From positions 434,001-498,000 of the forward strand of contig NZ_CP073089.1 in NCBI RefSeq assembly GCF_018137945.1: a DNA stretch of 64,000 bases. The letters are read 5' to 3'. This DNA comes from Brevibacterium sp. W7.2 (GTDB lineage: Bacteria > Actinomycetota > Actinomycetes > Actinomycetales > Brevibacteriaceae). The translations under genes were made by a program, and so were the position numbers. Below, piece by piece: positions 52,756-63,789 of the stretch (positions are counted from its first letter, which is position 1; every line of letters starts with the position of its first letter). The notes under the pieces were generated by a model that saw only the letters and a list, made by a program, of their open reading frames with translations, did not search any database and had not been told where the DNA came from.

Positions 52756-53417
52756 TGACGACCGAGGGCAACGATCCGTCGTCCGAGGAGCCAGGCTTCA
52801 CCTTCCATGACAAGCGTCGGGTCGATCCCGAGACCGGTGAGCTCCGTCCCGAAGCCGACCCGCAGTCGGCTTCGGGGGAGTCCGGTGAGGGAGCCGACAC
52901 CGAGGAGGTGCTGGCCGACGCCAGCGACCTCGGTGTCGAGATCCCGGCCGACGCCTCATCGCTCAACGACACCGAGGCGGCCGGCAGCGAACCCGCTCCC
53001 GGCTCCGAGGCCGCGGCCCACCTCGCCGACCTCAAGCGCATCAACGCCGAGTACGCGGCCTACCGGATGCGCGCCGATCGCGAACGCGAGCGGGCGTCGG
53101 TGGGCGGAACCGTCAAGGTCGTCGAGGCCTTGGTTCCCGTCCTCGACGAGGTGCGTCTGGCGCAGGAGAACGGCGACGTCTCCGGGCCCTTCGAGGCCCA
53201 CGTCAACAAGCTGATTGACGCGCTGGCCAAGGTCGGCGTCGAGCAGTACGGCGCAGTCGGCGACGAGTTCGATCCGCACCTGCATGAGGCTCTCATGCAG
53301 CAGCCGTCGGACGAAGTCGAGGTGCCGACGGTGTTCATGGTCATGCAGCCGGGCTACCGCATGGGTGATCGCATCATCCGCGCGGCCCGCGTCGGCGTGC
53401 AGCAGCCAGAGGACTGA
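52755..53417 (+). CDS. grpE: Nucleotide exchange factor GrpE
   Basis: A 220-residue GrpE. The first 85 residues are acidic and disordered; the coiled region LKRINAEYAAYRMRADRER begins near residue 93 and the beta domain carries GVEQYGAVGDEFDPHLHEAL (about 155-174) and the closing PGYRMGDRIIRAARVGV. It releases ADP from DnaK. The ATG shares a base with the dnaK stop (TAATG), coupling their translation. A 212-nt gap with a strong double hairpin separates it from dnaJ. Confidence 0.97.
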   Translation: MTTEGNDPSSEEPGFTFHDKRRVDPETGELRPEADPQSASGESGEGADTEEVLADASDLGVEIPADASSLNDTEAAGSEPAPGSEAAAHLADLKRINAEYAAYRMRADRERERASVGGTVKVVEALVPVLDEVRLAQENGDVSGPFEAHVNKLIDALAKVGVEQYGAVGDEFDPHLHEALMQQPSDEVEVPTVFMVMQPGYRMGDRIIRAARVGVQQPED

Positions 53418-53429
53418 CCGTTCCACCTT

Positions 53430-53493
53430 CGCCGAGGTGACCCGCCACCCCAGCGTCCGGCCACGGACGCTGGGAGCGGGGACCGCCTCGGCG
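53430..53493. terminator. Two-tier hairpin between grpE and dnaJ
   Basis: The inner stem CCCAGCGTCCG/CGGACGCTGGG (53449-53474, 4-nt loop) is perfect, and an outer stem CGCCGAGG/CCTCGGCG (53430-53437 with 53486-53493) encloses it. No T-run follows. It may attenuate transcription or act as an mRNA processing/stability element between grpE and dnaJ. Confidence 0.65.
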
Positions 53494-53629
53494 ACGGTCC
53501 GGAATCACCGGGAGGGAAGCCTTCGCGGGGATTGCGGATTGTGAGCAGACAGATGAACGGACGAATGACAGAGCCGGGGCGGACACGCACCGGCAGGCAC
53601 AACAGGACTGAGAAGAAGGGAGGTGCCAG

Positions 53630-54688
53630 ATGAGTACCGGACCGCAGAACGACTGGTTCGAGAAGGACTTCTACAAGACCCTCGGCGTCTCCAAGGACGC
53701 GTCGGACTCCGAGATCAAGAAGGCCTACCGCAAGCTCGCGCGGAAGTACCATCCGGACGCGAATCCGGGGAACGCCGAGGCGGAGGCCAAGTTCAAGGAG
53801 ATCGGACAGGCCCACCAGGTGCTGTCGAACAAGGAATCGCGCGAACAGTACGACCAGGTCCGCGCCATGGGCAGCGGTGCCAGGTTCAGCGCCGGCGCCG
53901 GTGGTGCCGGGGGAGCCGGCGGCGGCTTCGACGACGTGTTCTCCGACCTCTTCGGAGGCGGCGGGCGCACCCGGACCCGGACGACATACAGCGGCGGCGG
54001 GTTCGGCGGCGGCAGCGGCTACGGCGACGTGCCCCCGGATCTCGCCGACTTGCTCAACGGCTTCGGCGGCGGGTCGTACGGCAGCTACGGCGGCGGTTAT
54101 GACACGGGCTTCGGCGGCGGATATTCGCCACCGGTCAAGGGCGGGGACATCAAGTCCTCGACGAACCTCAGCTTCACCGAGGCGGCCAACGGCGCATCCG
54201 TGAAGCTGCAGATGCCCGGCGGCAAGCCGCTGACCGTGCGCACCCCGATCGGGGTCAAGGACGGACAGAAGATCCGGCTGGCCGGCAAGGGCAAGCAGAG
54301 CCCGAACGGCGGCGATCCCGGTGACGTCATCCTCACCGTCCACGTCAAGCCCCACCCGGTGTTCACCCGCGACGGCGACAACCTGCGGATGGACCTGCCG
54401 GTGAGCTTCGACGAGGCGGCGCTCGGCGCCGAGGTCAAGGTGCCCACGCTCGGCGGGCAGCCGGTCAAGGTGAAGATTCCCGCGGGCACGCCCTCGGGTC
54501 GGACCCTGCGGGTGCGCGGCAAGGGTGTGAAGACGAAGAAGGGCACGGGCGATCTGCTCGTCACCGTCGAGATCGTCGCCCCGAAGAACCTCTCGAAGGA
54601 AGCGAAGGAAGCCGTCGAAGCCTACAAGGCGGCGACGGAATCCGACGACCCGCGTGCCGGCCTGCTCGATCGGGCCAAGGCAAGCTGA
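53630..54688 (+). CDS. dnaJ: DnaJ-type co-chaperone without zinc-finger domain
   Basis: The 352-residue protein has a J domain with the essential HPD at 41-43 ([11 protein letters not shown]), a long G/F/S/Y-rich region (about 83-168) and a C-terminal domain pair with [18 protein letters not shown] and [20 protein letters not shown]. It lacks all four CxxCxGxG zinc motifs, so it is of the CbpA/DnaJ1 type rather than classical DnaJ. It stimulates the DnaK ATPase. GGGAGG lies upstream of the ATG. hspR follows after 14 nt. Confidence 0.95.
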   Translation: MSTGPQNDWFEKDFYKTLGVSKDASDSEIKKAYRKLARKYHPDANPGNAEAEAKFKEIGQAHQVLSNKESREQYDQVRAMGSGARFSAGAGGAGGAGGGFDDVFSDLFGGGGRTRTRTTYSGGGFGGGSGYGDVPPDLADLLNGFGGGSYGSYGGGYDTGFGGGYSPPVKGGDIKSSTNLSFTEAANGASVKLQMPGGKPLTVRTPIGVKDGQKIRLAGKGKQSPNGGDPGDVILTVHVKPHPVFTRDGDNLRMDLPVSFDEAALGAEVKVPTLGGQPVKVKIPAGTPSGRTLRVRGKGVKTKKGTGDLLVTVEIVAPKNLSKEAKEAVEAYKAATESDDPRAGLLDRAKAS

Positions 54689-54702
54689 GGCAGTGAGGCA
54701 GG

Positions 54703-55170
54703 ATGCAGTTCTCTCAGAGCGCAGCGCTCTACGTCATCTCGGTGGCGGCGGAATTGGCGGGGATGCACCCGCAGACCCTGCGGCAGTATGACCGGATGGG
54801 TCTCGTCACCCCGCAGCGCACGGCCGGCAAGGGCCGACGTTACTCGGGGCGGGACATCGCCAAGCTGCGCCTGATCCAGCATCTCTCGAAGGACGAGGGG
54901 GTCAACCTCGTCGGGATCAAGAAGATCATGGAGATGCAGAACCAGATCGACGCCCTGCGCAGCCGGAACCGGGAGCTCGAGGAGGAGGTCCTCGCCGAGG
55001 CGGCGGCACGCGAACGCGATTCGCGTGTCTTCGCTGCCGGTTCCGGCGGCGACGTCGTCTCGATCGCGCGCGGCCGACGACCGAAGGTCACCGCCGAATC
55101 GGAGGCCGGTGCCGTCGTGCTCTACGACGATTTCACCACTCGAAGGGTGCGCGGCCCGGCGAAGGCGTGA
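54703..55170 (+). CDS. hspR: Heat-shock repressor HspR (MerR family)
   Basis: A 155-residue MerR-type repressor. The DNA-binding helix-turn-helix and wing read YVISVAAELAGMHPQTLRQY (about 10-29) followed by LVTPQRTAGKGRRYSGRDI, the pattern that defines HspR, and a coiled dimerisation helix with NQIDALRSRNRELEEEV follows. It binds the HAIR sites at 50716-50800 and represses the operon in which it is the last gene, using DnaK as co-repressor in studied species. A perfect intrinsic terminator follows. Confidence 0.96.
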   Translation: MQFSQSAALYVISVAAELAGMHPQTLRQYDRMGLVTPQRTAGKGRRYSGRDIAKLRLIQHLSKDEGVNLVGIKKIMEMQNQIDALRSRNRELEEEVLAEAAARERDSRVFAAGSGGDVVSIARGRRPKVTAESEAGAVVLYDDFTTRRVRGPAKA

Positions 55171-55224
55171 GGGCAATCCGAGCGGTACCGGGTGGCTGTG
55201 ACCAGGGGCGGAACATCATTTCCA

Positions 55225-55250
55225 GGGGCGGAGCGATCCGCCCCTTTCTC
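55225..55250 (+). terminator. Intrinsic terminator of the dnaK operon
   Basis: GGGGCGGA pairs with TCCGCCCC around GCGA and is followed by TTTCTC, 54 nt after the hspR stop. The upstream copy of the sequence CAGGGGCGGA at 55203-55212 offers a competing 5' arm. Confidence 0.85.
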
Positions 55251-55254
55251 ATGC

Positions 55255-55580
55255 CCGGATCGGGTTGTGGCCAGTTCGCTCTGAGATGGCCAAGGCAGCC
55301 TTGGCCATCTCAGAGCGAACTGGCGCAAACCGGGTCGCTGGACCCGGATTCCACGGGCGCCGCTACTCGGGAGAGCGCTGGTCTCGGCGCGACCGTGGTC
55401 GATTGCGGGTCGCACGTCCGCGACAGGGAACCGACTGCGCGGCATGTCCGGCACACGCCCGTTTCGCCGACATCGCTCGACCTGTGTAACCCCGCCGAAC
55501 CACCCGAACGTCGCTTTGGCTCATCCTGTTTTGGGCGGCTCACGTTTTGAACAGAGCCGCTCGAACCAGGATGAGCCGCA
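55255..55580. repeat. Composite inverted-repeat element, copy A
   Basis: Two conserved modules are separated by about 110 bp of less conserved DNA. Module 1 is a perfect 25-bp stem (55271-55295 with 55299-55323, loop CAG) containing CTGAGATGGCCAAGG, followed by CTGGCGCAAACCGGG. Module 2 (55476-55580) begins CTCGACCTGTGTAACCCCGC and contains nested stems GCGGCTC/GAGCCGC and GGCTCATCCTG/CAGGATGAGCC. The same order is found at 63522-63789. No coding frame is convincing, and no transposase is near. Confidence 0.88.
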
Positions 55581-55722
55581 ACGTGAGGCTGCGAGGGTGG
55601 GAGCCTCAGAGGGCGCGAGTCATGGGTTGCGAGAACTCACGACAGGCAACCGTCCGGCGGCCAGAGTCGTGTGAGCGCACTGCGCCTACCAGGGCACCTG
55701 GTGCGCGGCACTGTCCGCTGTC

Positions 55723-55760
55723 GAAACACAGGCGAAACGTTGCTCGCCACGGGACGAAAC
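55723..55760. promoter_or_regulatory. GlnR-like nitrogen control box upstream of the permease-urease operon
   Basis: GAAAC occurs at 55723-55727, 55734-55738 and 55756-55760. The starts fall on an 11-nt grid (723, 734, 745, 756; the third position is degenerate), the spacing of a-site/b-site pairs in actinobacterial GlnR boxes (GTnAC-N6-GaAAC twice). It lies about 55 nt before the permease ATG. Confidence 0.6.
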
Positions 55761-55815
55761 AATCGACTGTCAGGATGGGCGCTGTTGAGATCGACGAGCG
55801 ACCGAGGAGACCACC

Positions 55816-57495
55816 ATGACGATGTCTGCAGACAAGTCGACGGCGCCACCGGGGACGAGCCGCGAGGCGAAGGCCGCAGCGCGCGAGAGTCTCGAGGACT
55901 ACACTCTGAGATTCGCGCCGCGCTCCTACCGCACGTGGGCACCGGCCGTGGTGGCGACGAGTGCACTGGGCGGCATCGCGTATCTCGCTGACTTCTCGAT
56001 CGGCGCGAGCATCGGCCTGGCTCACGGCACAGCCAACGGCATCCTCGGCATCCTCACGGCGGCCATCATCATCTTCCTCACCGGCTGGCCCCTGGCCTTC
56101 TACGCCGCGCGCTACAACCTCGACCTCGATCTCATCACCCGCGGCGCAGGGTTCGGGTACTACGGCTCTGTGATCACGAACATCATCTTCGCCACCTTCA
56201 CGTTCATCTTCTTCGCCCTCGAGGGATCGATCATGGCCCAAGGGCTCTATTTGGGACTCGGCATCCCGCGCCCGCTCGGCTACCTCCTCTCCACCGTCAT
56301 CATCTTCCCGCTCGTCATCTTCGGCATGAAGGCGCTGGCCCGACTGCAGGTCTCGACGACACCGCTCTGGCTCGTCCTCATGGTCGTCCCCGTCGGCTAC
56401 CTCATCGCCTTCCAACCGGAATCCGTGAGCACCTTCTTCGCGTACCAGGGCGAGAGCGGCGAGAGCGCGAACTTCGCCTCGGCCATGCTCGCCGCCGGAG
56501 TCTGCCTCTCGCTCATTGCCCAGATCGCCGAGCAGATCGACTACCTGCGATTCATGCCCCCGCGCACTCCGGCCAACCGTCGCAGCTGGTGGACGGCGGT
56601 GATCCTCGCCGGTCCGGGCTGGGTGATCTTCGGTGCGATCAAGCAGATCATCGGCATGTTCCTCGCCGTCTACCTCATCGCCAACGTGCCCGGGGCCACC
56701 GGATTCGCGACCGAGCCGGTCCAGCAGCTGCTCGCCACCTACGAGCAGATGATGCCGCAATGGCTCGCCCTGCTGCTCGCCGTCGTCCTCGTCGTCATCT
56801 CCCAGGTGAAGATCAACGTGACGAACGCCTACTCCGGGTCACTGGCGTGGACGAACGCATACACCCGGATCACCAAGCGCTACCCCGGGCGGATCACCTT
56901 CCTCGTCGTCAACCTGCTCTTCGCTCTGGCGCTCATGGAGCTCAACATGTTCGACTTCCTCAACGCGATCCTCAGCTTCTACGCCAACCTCGCGATGCCG
57001 TGGATCTGCGTCGTCGCCGCGGACATCGCCATCAACAAGTACGTGCTGGGACTCTCACCGAAGACCCCGGAGTTCAGGCGCGGCATGCTCTACGACTGGA
57101 ACCCGGTCGGCGTCGTCTCCCTCGTGCTCTCCGGTGGGGTGTCCATCGCCATCTACTTCGGTGCCTTCGGGGCCGCGGTCCAGCCGTTCTCCCCGCTCTT
57201 CGCCGTCGGCATCGCCATCGTCGCCACACCGCTCATGGCGATCATCACCCGGGGGCGCTTCTACCTGCGTCGACAGGACGACGGCATCGACGTGCCGATG
57301 TATGACGACCACGGCAACCCCACGGATGCGACCCTGTGGTGCCACGTCACGGAGATGGAGTTCGAGCGTCCCGACATGATCGCCTCGGCGAAGACCGGAC
57401 CGAACGGGGAGACGCTCTATCTCAGCTCGCTGGCACTGTCGACCGACCGCCTCGGCGAACATGTCCTGCCGGCCGACCCTGTCCGGGAGCGCTGA
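55816..57495 (+). CDS. NCS1-type permease (purine-cytosine permease family) at the head of the urease operon
   Basis: A 559-residue membrane protein with about twelve helices. It matches the nucleobase:cation symporter-1 family: [21 protein letters not shown] near helix 1, [23 protein letters not shown] around residues 115-140 and [20 protein letters not shown] near 333-352. Both termini are long and hydrophilic. GAGGAG precedes the ATG and the stop overlaps ureA (TGATG), so it is translated with urease. NCS1 carriers move cytosine, uracil, allantoin or hydantoins; the coupling to urease makes urea or a urea-yielding purine product a reasonable guess, not a proven one. Confidence 0.85.
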   Translation: MTMSADKSTAPPGTSREAKAAARESLEDYTLRFAPRSYRTWAPAVVATSALGGIAYLADFSIGASIGLAHGTANGILGILTAAIIIFLTGWPLAFYAARYNLDLDLITRGAGFGYYGSVITNIIFATFTFIFFALEGSIMAQGLYLGLGIPRPLGYLLSTVIIFPLVIFGMKALARLQVSTTPLWLVLMVVPVGYLIAFQPESVSTFFAYQGESGESANFASAMLAAGVCLSLIAQIAEQIDYLRFMPPRTPANRRSWWTAVILAGPGWVIFGAIKQIIGMFLAVYLIANVPGATGFATEPVQQLLATYEQMMPQWLALLLAVVLVVISQVKINVTNAYSGSLAWTNAYTRITKRYPGRITFLVVNLLFALALMELNMFDFLNAILSFYANLAMPWICVVAADIAINKYVLGLSPKTPEFRRGMLYDWNPVGVVSLVLSGGVSIAIYFGAFGAAVQPFSPLFAVGIAIVATPLMAIITRGRFYLRRQDDGIDVPMYDDHGNPTDATLWCHVTEMEFERPDMIASAKTGPNGETLYLSSLALSTDRLGEHVLPADPVRER

Positions 57496-57797
57496 TGCAT
57501 TTCACACCGGGGGACACGGAGAAGCTGCTGCTCTCCGTCGCCGGCATGGTCGCCCGCGATCGCCTGTCGCGGGGGGTTCCGCTCAACTATCCCGAATCCG
57601 TTGCGCTGCTGAGCACGTGGGTGATCGAGCGGGCGCGTGAGGGGGCCGCGGTCGAGGAGCTCATGGTCACCGGGCGGGAGGTCCTCAGTCGCGACGATGT
57701 CATGGACGATGTGGCGCCGATGCTCCACGACGTCCAGGTCGAGGCCACGTTCCCCGACGGGCGCAAGCTCGTCACCATCCACAATCCCATCGACTGA
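57495..57797 (+). CDS. ureA: Urease gamma subunit
   Basis: A 100-residue UreA with the full family pattern: [20 protein letters not shown] at the start, [16 protein letters not shown] (about 29-44) and [15 protein letters not shown] at the end. It forms the (UreABC)3 apoenzyme with the next two products. The ATG overlaps the permease stop by one base. Confidence 0.98.
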   Translation: MHFTPGDTEKLLLSVAGMVARDRLSRGVPLNYPESVALLSTWVIERAREGAAVEELMVTGREVLSRDDVMDDVAPMLHDVQVEATFPDGRKLVTIHNPID

Positions 57798-57809
57798 CAG
57801 GACCGCGTC

Positions 57810-58137
57810 ATGGCAGGCACGAGAGACCACGGGCCGGGAGCCGTGCGGGTGCGCGAGGGCACCCGCCTCCTCAACGCACGCGCCGCCGAGGCGGACACCG
57901 GCAGCATCACCATCGAGAACACGGGAGATCGTCCGGTGCAGATCGGATCGCACTTCCACCTGCCCGATGTCAACGCCGCATTGGCGTTCGACCGGGCTCG
58001 GGCCGAGGGCTGCCGGCTCGACATTCCGGCAGGGACCTCGATCCGGTTCGAACCGGGGGCGTCGCGGACCGTGCCGATCGTCCGCCTCGGCGGTCGTGCC
58101 CGGGTGCCCGGACTGCAGATTCCCACGGGCGGCTCTG

Positions 58138-58145
<8 letters not shown>
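57810..58145 (+). CDS. ureB: Urease beta subunit
   Basis: A 111-residue UreB. The signature [20 protein letters not shown] (residues 43-62) and the [15 protein letters not shown] stretch (about 69-83) are clear. It follows ureA by 12 nt and overlaps ureC by 8 nt. Confidence 0.98.
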
Positions 58146-59840
<1,695 letters not shown>

Positions 59841-59841
<1 letters not shown>

Positions 59842-60584
59842 TGGTCACGGTGACGCTCGACGCGCTGGGGCCGGGGGCCGCCTCGGCGATCATCATGCTC
59901 CTCGCCGACGCCCGCCTGCCCGCGGGGGCGCACGTGACCTCGAACGGCGTCGAAGCCGGACTGCGCCGCGGGCTCGCGCCGAGGGAGGTCGCAGCCTACA
60001 TGCGCGCGCGGATGCGCACCGTCGTCCGTGTGGAGGCCGGCACCGCCGTCGTCACCCGCCATGCCCTGATCGGCGCTCGCGTCGTCGACGACGATGAGGT
60101 CGACCGCGGCGGCGGGAATGACCGGGAGCCCGGCGTGATCCTCGCCGACATCGGCGACGAATGGGCAGCGCGCACTCCCAGCCTGGCACTGCGGGAGATC
60201 GCCGAGGTGCTCGGTGCGGGACTGCGTCGCGTGGCGGTCACGCTGTGGCCCCAATTGGACCCGGTGCTGCCGCGGCGTGGACTTCCGCGTCCCGTGGTGC
60301 TCGGCGCCATCGCCGCAGCCGCCGGGATTCCAGCGACCGACCTCGTGCGCCTCGTCGCCTACGACGATGCGCAGACGGTCGCCGCTGCGATGCTCAAACT
60401 CGAACCGATGGATCCGCTTGCGGCCACCGGTTGGGTGCTCGAGGCGTGCACCGCCTTCGAGCCCTGTGTCGCCGATCTGGCGACGCTCACCGACCCCGCA
60501 GCGATTCCCGCTGCCGGGGCACCGCTCATCGAGGACTGGGCAGAGGCCCAGTCCGCACTGCCGAGGAGGCTGTTCCGTGCCTGA
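59841..60584 (+). CDS. ureF: Urease accessory protein UreF
   Basis: A 247-residue all-helical protein with [24 protein letters not shown] start (residues 20-38) and [15 protein letters not shown] near the C-terminus, which place it as UreF. The N-terminal motif is the actinobacterial variant of the usual SPALPVGGFSYSEG. UreF acts as GTPase regulator of UreG in the activation complex. The ATG shares a base with the ureC stop and the end overlaps ureG by 8 nt. Confidence 0.92.
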
Positions 60585-61428
60585 GATCCCCACCCCGCAC
60601 CGTTCCCTGCGACTCGGAGTCGCCGGCCCCGTGGGCACCGGCAAGAGTTCGCTCATCGCGATGATCTGCCGCACCCTGGCGAACGAGATCCGCATCGGGG
60701 TGATCACCAACGACATCTACACCGACGAGGATGCCCGGCTGCTCAGGGCCGCCGGGGTCCTCGACCCCGACCGGATCCGCGCCATCGAGACCGGGGCCTG
60801 CCCTCACACGGCGATCCGCGACGACGTCACGGCCAACCTCGCGGGAGTCGAGGAGCTCGAAGCCGATTTCGATCCGCTCGATCTCGTGCTCGTCGAGTCC
60901 GGCGGGGACAATCTCACTGCGACGTTCTCGCCGGCGCTCATCGACGCCCAGATCTTCGTCCTCGACGTCGCCGGCGGTGGCGATGTGGCGCGCAAGGGCG
61001 GGCCCGGCATCGGGCGCGCGGATCTCCTCGTCGTCAACAAGACCGATCTCGCGCCGTACGTGGGCGTCGACGTCGAGCAGATGATCTCCGACGCCGAGGC
61101 GGCACGCGAACAGGGCCCGGTGCTCGGGCTCTCCCGCACCGACGAGGAGTCCGTCGCGCGCCTGCGGTCATGGCTGCTCGCCCTGCTCGAGACGCATCGG
61201 TCCGGGGCGCACGAACCGCAGGATCCGGGTCCGATGGCACCGCATTTCCACGCCGATGAGGACGGGGGATACATGCACTCGCACGCCGACGGCGAGGGCC
61301 ACGGGCACGCAGACGACCCCGGCCACGACGGTGCCGGCCGCGACGGTGCCGGCCCCGGTCCTCTCGATCACGCAGACGCCAGCATCCGGACCCCAGCGGA
61401 TCGAGTGTCCGCAGATGGCCGGGGATGA
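60577..61428 (+). CDS. ureG: Urease accessory GTPase UreG with C-terminal His-rich tail
   Basis: A SIMIBI-class GTPase that delivers nickel to apourease. The P-loop is GPVGTGKSS (residues 17-25), followed by [13 protein letters not shown], the nickel-binding [13 protein letters not shown] and [13 protein letters not shown]. The core ends near residue 205, the usual full length. A further tail of about 75 residues has eight histidines after residue 220, in [19 protein letters not shown] and similar short runs, among D and G. In other UreG proteins His-rich regions are at the N-terminus. The GTG at 60577 follows GAGGAGG and overlaps ureF. Confidence 0.95.
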   Translation: MPEIPTPHRSLRLGVAGPVGTGKSSLIAMICRTLANEIRIGVITNDIYTDEDARLLRAAGVLDPDRIRAIETGACPHTAIRDDVTANLAGVEELEADFDPLDLVLVESGGDNLTATFSPALIDAQIFVLDVAGGGDVARKGGPGIGRADLLVVNKTDLAPYVGVDVEQMISDAEAAREQGPVLGLSRTDEESVARLRSWLLALLETHRSGAHEPQDPGPMAPHFHADEDGGYMHSHADGEGHGHADDPGHDGAGRDGAGPGPLDHADASIRTPADRVSADGRG

Positions 61429-62144
61429 CGCACATCGCCGTCGACCTGGTCGCCGGGCGCGAGCTTCCGCAGGTGCGTCTGACTCCCGGTCTCATGCAGC
61501 CGCGGCTGATCTCCCGCGCGGCCGGAGGGCGCGCGCATGTGGCGATCGTCGCCGGAGGTGCGGCGCTCCTCGGCGGGGATGCGGTGACGATCGGCATCCG
61601 GGTCGGGCAGGGATGCCGCCTCGTCATCGAAGACGTCGGCGGCACGGTCGCCTACCCGACCGATGGGGCGGAGTCACGGTGGGACGTCGACATCGAGGTG
61701 GGCGCGGCCGGCAGTCTCATCTGGGAGACGTTCCCGTTCGTCGTCGCGTCGGGGGCGCGGGTGCGCCGGTCGACGCGGGTGCGCGTCGGCGCCGAGGTGA
61801 CGGTGCGTCTCCGGGAGACGATCGTGCTCGGGCGCTCGGGCGAGGTCGGCGGGGCTCTGCGGAGCCGCACCGATGTGCGCGACTGCGCGGGGAGGCCGTA
61901 TTTCGTCGAGGACCTCGATGTCGACGGGACCGATCCGCTGCCGGGAGTCCTCGGATCCGCCTCGGTGCTCGATACGGCGATGCTCTTCGGCAGGAGAGAC
62001 GACGCCGCCGGTCCGACGGCGGGTGACGACGTGGGCGACTCCACGACAGTGCGAATGCTCGAGCTCTCACGGCCCGGGACGATCGCGAGAGCGATCGGTG
62101 CCGCTGCTCACGAATCACATGTCGACTCCGTGTGGCAGCGGTAG
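61425..62144 (+). CDS. ureD: Urease accessory protein UreD (UreH)
   Basis: A 239-residue beta-rich scaffold protein that binds apourease and recruits UreF/UreG. Typical features are [19 protein letters not shown] near residues 23-41, [21 protein letters not shown] (about 98-118) and a conserved [15 protein letters not shown] stretch. It overlaps ureG by four bases (ATGA). It is the last urease gene before the nickel transporter, separated from it by 108 nt containing a GC-rich hairpin. Confidence 0.93.
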   Translation: MTHIAVDLVAGRELPQVRLTPGLMQPRLISRAAGGRAHVAIVAGGAALLGGDAVTIGIRVGQGCRLVIEDVGGTVAYPTDGAESRWDVDIEVGAAGSLIWETFPFVVASGARVRRSTRVRVGAEVTVRLRETIVLGRSGEVGGALRSRTDVRDCAGRPYFVEDLDVDGTDPLPGVLGSASVLDTAMLFGRRDDAAGPTAGDDVGDSTTVRMLELSRPGTIARAIGAAAHESHVDSVWQR

Positions 62145-62252
62145 ACCCGACCGGCCGAGTGAGCATGCGGCGACTGCTCACGGTGAGCTGCGGAGGCGCG
62201 GCAAACGATCCCCGGACCCCGGGGTGTCACACCTGACCGGGAAGGTGAACAA

Positions 62253-63425
62253 GTGAGGGACGCAATGCATACAGGCACACCGAAGATGGAAACGAGGATA
62301 CCGACAATGGATACCACGACAGCGGGACGGCCGGGAACGGGACGGGTGGACGGCACCCGATTCGATGCGGACTGGTGGCGGATGCGGACCCCGCTGATCG
62401 TCATCGCGGGGCTCGCGATCGCAGGGTTCAGCCTGGTCCTCGCCTCGACGAACGAGATCGGCCACGCCGCGGCCTGGGGTCTGGCGGCAACAGCGGTGCT
62501 CCTCGGCGCTCGCCATGCCTTCGACGCCGACCACGTCGCCGTCATCGACAACGTCACCCGGCGACTTGCGACCGCTGACCAGTCCCGGCTTCGCGGCGGT
62601 GCCGTCGGATTCTGGTTCGCGCTCGGGCACTCGAGCGTCGTCATCATCACCGCCGCCCTCGTCACCGCCGGTGCCGCCGCGGCTCGCAGCCTCGTCGTGA
62701 GTGAGGACTCCGATCTGCGTGCCGGTCTCGGGATGTGGGGACTGCTGTTCGCGACCTGCGTCGTGGGGGTCGTCGGGATCGTCAACCTCGTCGCGTTCAT
62801 CCGCCTTCTGCGCGACCGTCGCACCGATGGTGCACCCGCGACGGATCAGAATGGTGACAGCGGAGCCGGTGCTGCGCCCCGTGGACCTCTCACGACAGTC
62901 TTCTCCCGGCTCATCGGCACCGTCGATCGACCGGCGCGGATGTATCCCATCGGGCTCCTCTTCGGGCTCGGGTTCGACACCGCGGCGACGATCGGACTGA
63001 TGATCGCGGCCGGTGCAACGGCCGCGAGCACGTCGCCGCTGCTCGCTCTGTCGCTTCCGCTGCTCTTCGCCGCAGGTATGGCGGCGTGCGACACCGGGGA
63101 CAGCGTGATGATGGCAAGACTCTATCGCTGGGCCGCCGGTGACGGCGGGCGGTTCCACCGCTACAACCTCATCGTCACCGGACTCTCAGTGCTCATCGCG
63201 GCCATCGTCGTCATCGCCGGTGTCGCCGAGGCGGGGGCGGAGACCGCGACGTTCACCCTTCCCGCCCCGGATACGGAGTATGCCGGGTTCGTCGCCACCG
63301 GCTTGTTCGTGCTCATCGCCGTCGCGGCACTTCTCACAGCGCGTCGACGGACGGCAACCGCTGAACGCAGGGACGAGGGGCAAGATCTGGGCGCCGAGGT
63401 GGCTGACGGGTCCCGCGGCGAGTGA
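62253..63425 (+). CDS. Nickel/cobalt permease, NiCoT family
   Basis: A 390-residue membrane protein with about eight helices. The NiCoT signature RHAFDADHVAVIDNVTRR (about residues 87-104) contains the metal-selecting histidines; FWFALGHSSVVI and LFGLGFDTAATIGLM are the other conserved segments. It imports nickel (possibly cobalt) for urease maturation, matching its place directly after ureD. The GTG at 62253 has GGGAAGG upstream; ATG codons at 62265 and further in are possible starts because the first 40 residues are not conserved. The cytoplasmic loop near residue 200 is polar and variable. Confidence 0.93.
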   Translation: MRDAMHTGTPKMETRIPTMDTTTAGRPGTGRVDGTRFDADWWRMRTPLIVIAGLAIAGFSLVLASTNEIGHAAAWGLAATAVLLGARHAFDADHVAVIDNVTRRLATADQSRLRGGAVGFWFALGHSSVVIITAALVTAGAAAARSLVVSEDSDLRAGLGMWGLLFATCVVGVVGIVNLVAFIRLLRDRRTDGAPATDQNGDSGAGAAPRGPLTTVFSRLIGTVDRPARMYPIGLLFGLGFDTAATIGLMIAAGATAASTSPLLALSLPLLFAAGMAACDTGDSVMMARLYRWAAGDGGRFHRYNLIVTGLSVLIAAIVVIAGVAEAGAETATFTLPAPDTEYAGFVATGLFVLIAVAALLTARRRTATAERRDEGQDLGAEVADGSRGE

Positions 63426-63521
63426 CGGGTGATGCTCGGCGGCGGTGGTCGCCTCAATGTTCTGGTCGGCCTCGCCTTCGGATCATGGGAGCACGCCGTC
63501 AGACCGGTCTCGCCGTCGCGG

Positions 63522-63789
63522 CCGGATCGAGTTGTGGCCAGTTCAGGTTTGGGCCAGTTTGCTCTGAGATGGCCAAGGCGGCCTTGGCCATCTCAGTCTC
63601 AACTGGCGCAAACCGGGCCCCGACTCGGATTCCGTGAGCGCCGCGCGTGGGAAGGACGTGTGTCTCGTGGGCGCCGCCGGCCCGCTCGACTTGTGTAACC
63701 CCGCCCAGCCGCCCGAACGCCGTTTCGGCTCAGCCTGTTTTCGGCGGCTCACATTTCGAACAGAGCCGCTCGAACCAACCTGAGCCGCA
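63522..63789. repeat. Composite inverted-repeat element, copy B
   Basis: Second copy of the element at 55255-55580. Module 1 has the same CTGAGATGGCCAAGG/CCTTGGCCATCTCAG stem with loop CGG and the trailing CTGGCGCAAACCGGG, but with a short insertion upstream and an imperfect stem base. Module 2 (63685-63789) is the same 105 bp in length as in copy A and keeps the GCGGCTC/GAGCCGC stem. The two copies flank the permease-urease-nickel transporter operon in the same orientation. Confidence 0.88.

Noticed and set aside
55167..55550. 127-residue frame in the hspR-permease gap
   Set aside because: It runs through the dnaK-operon terminator and repeat copy A, with no coding bias or homologous frame in copy B.
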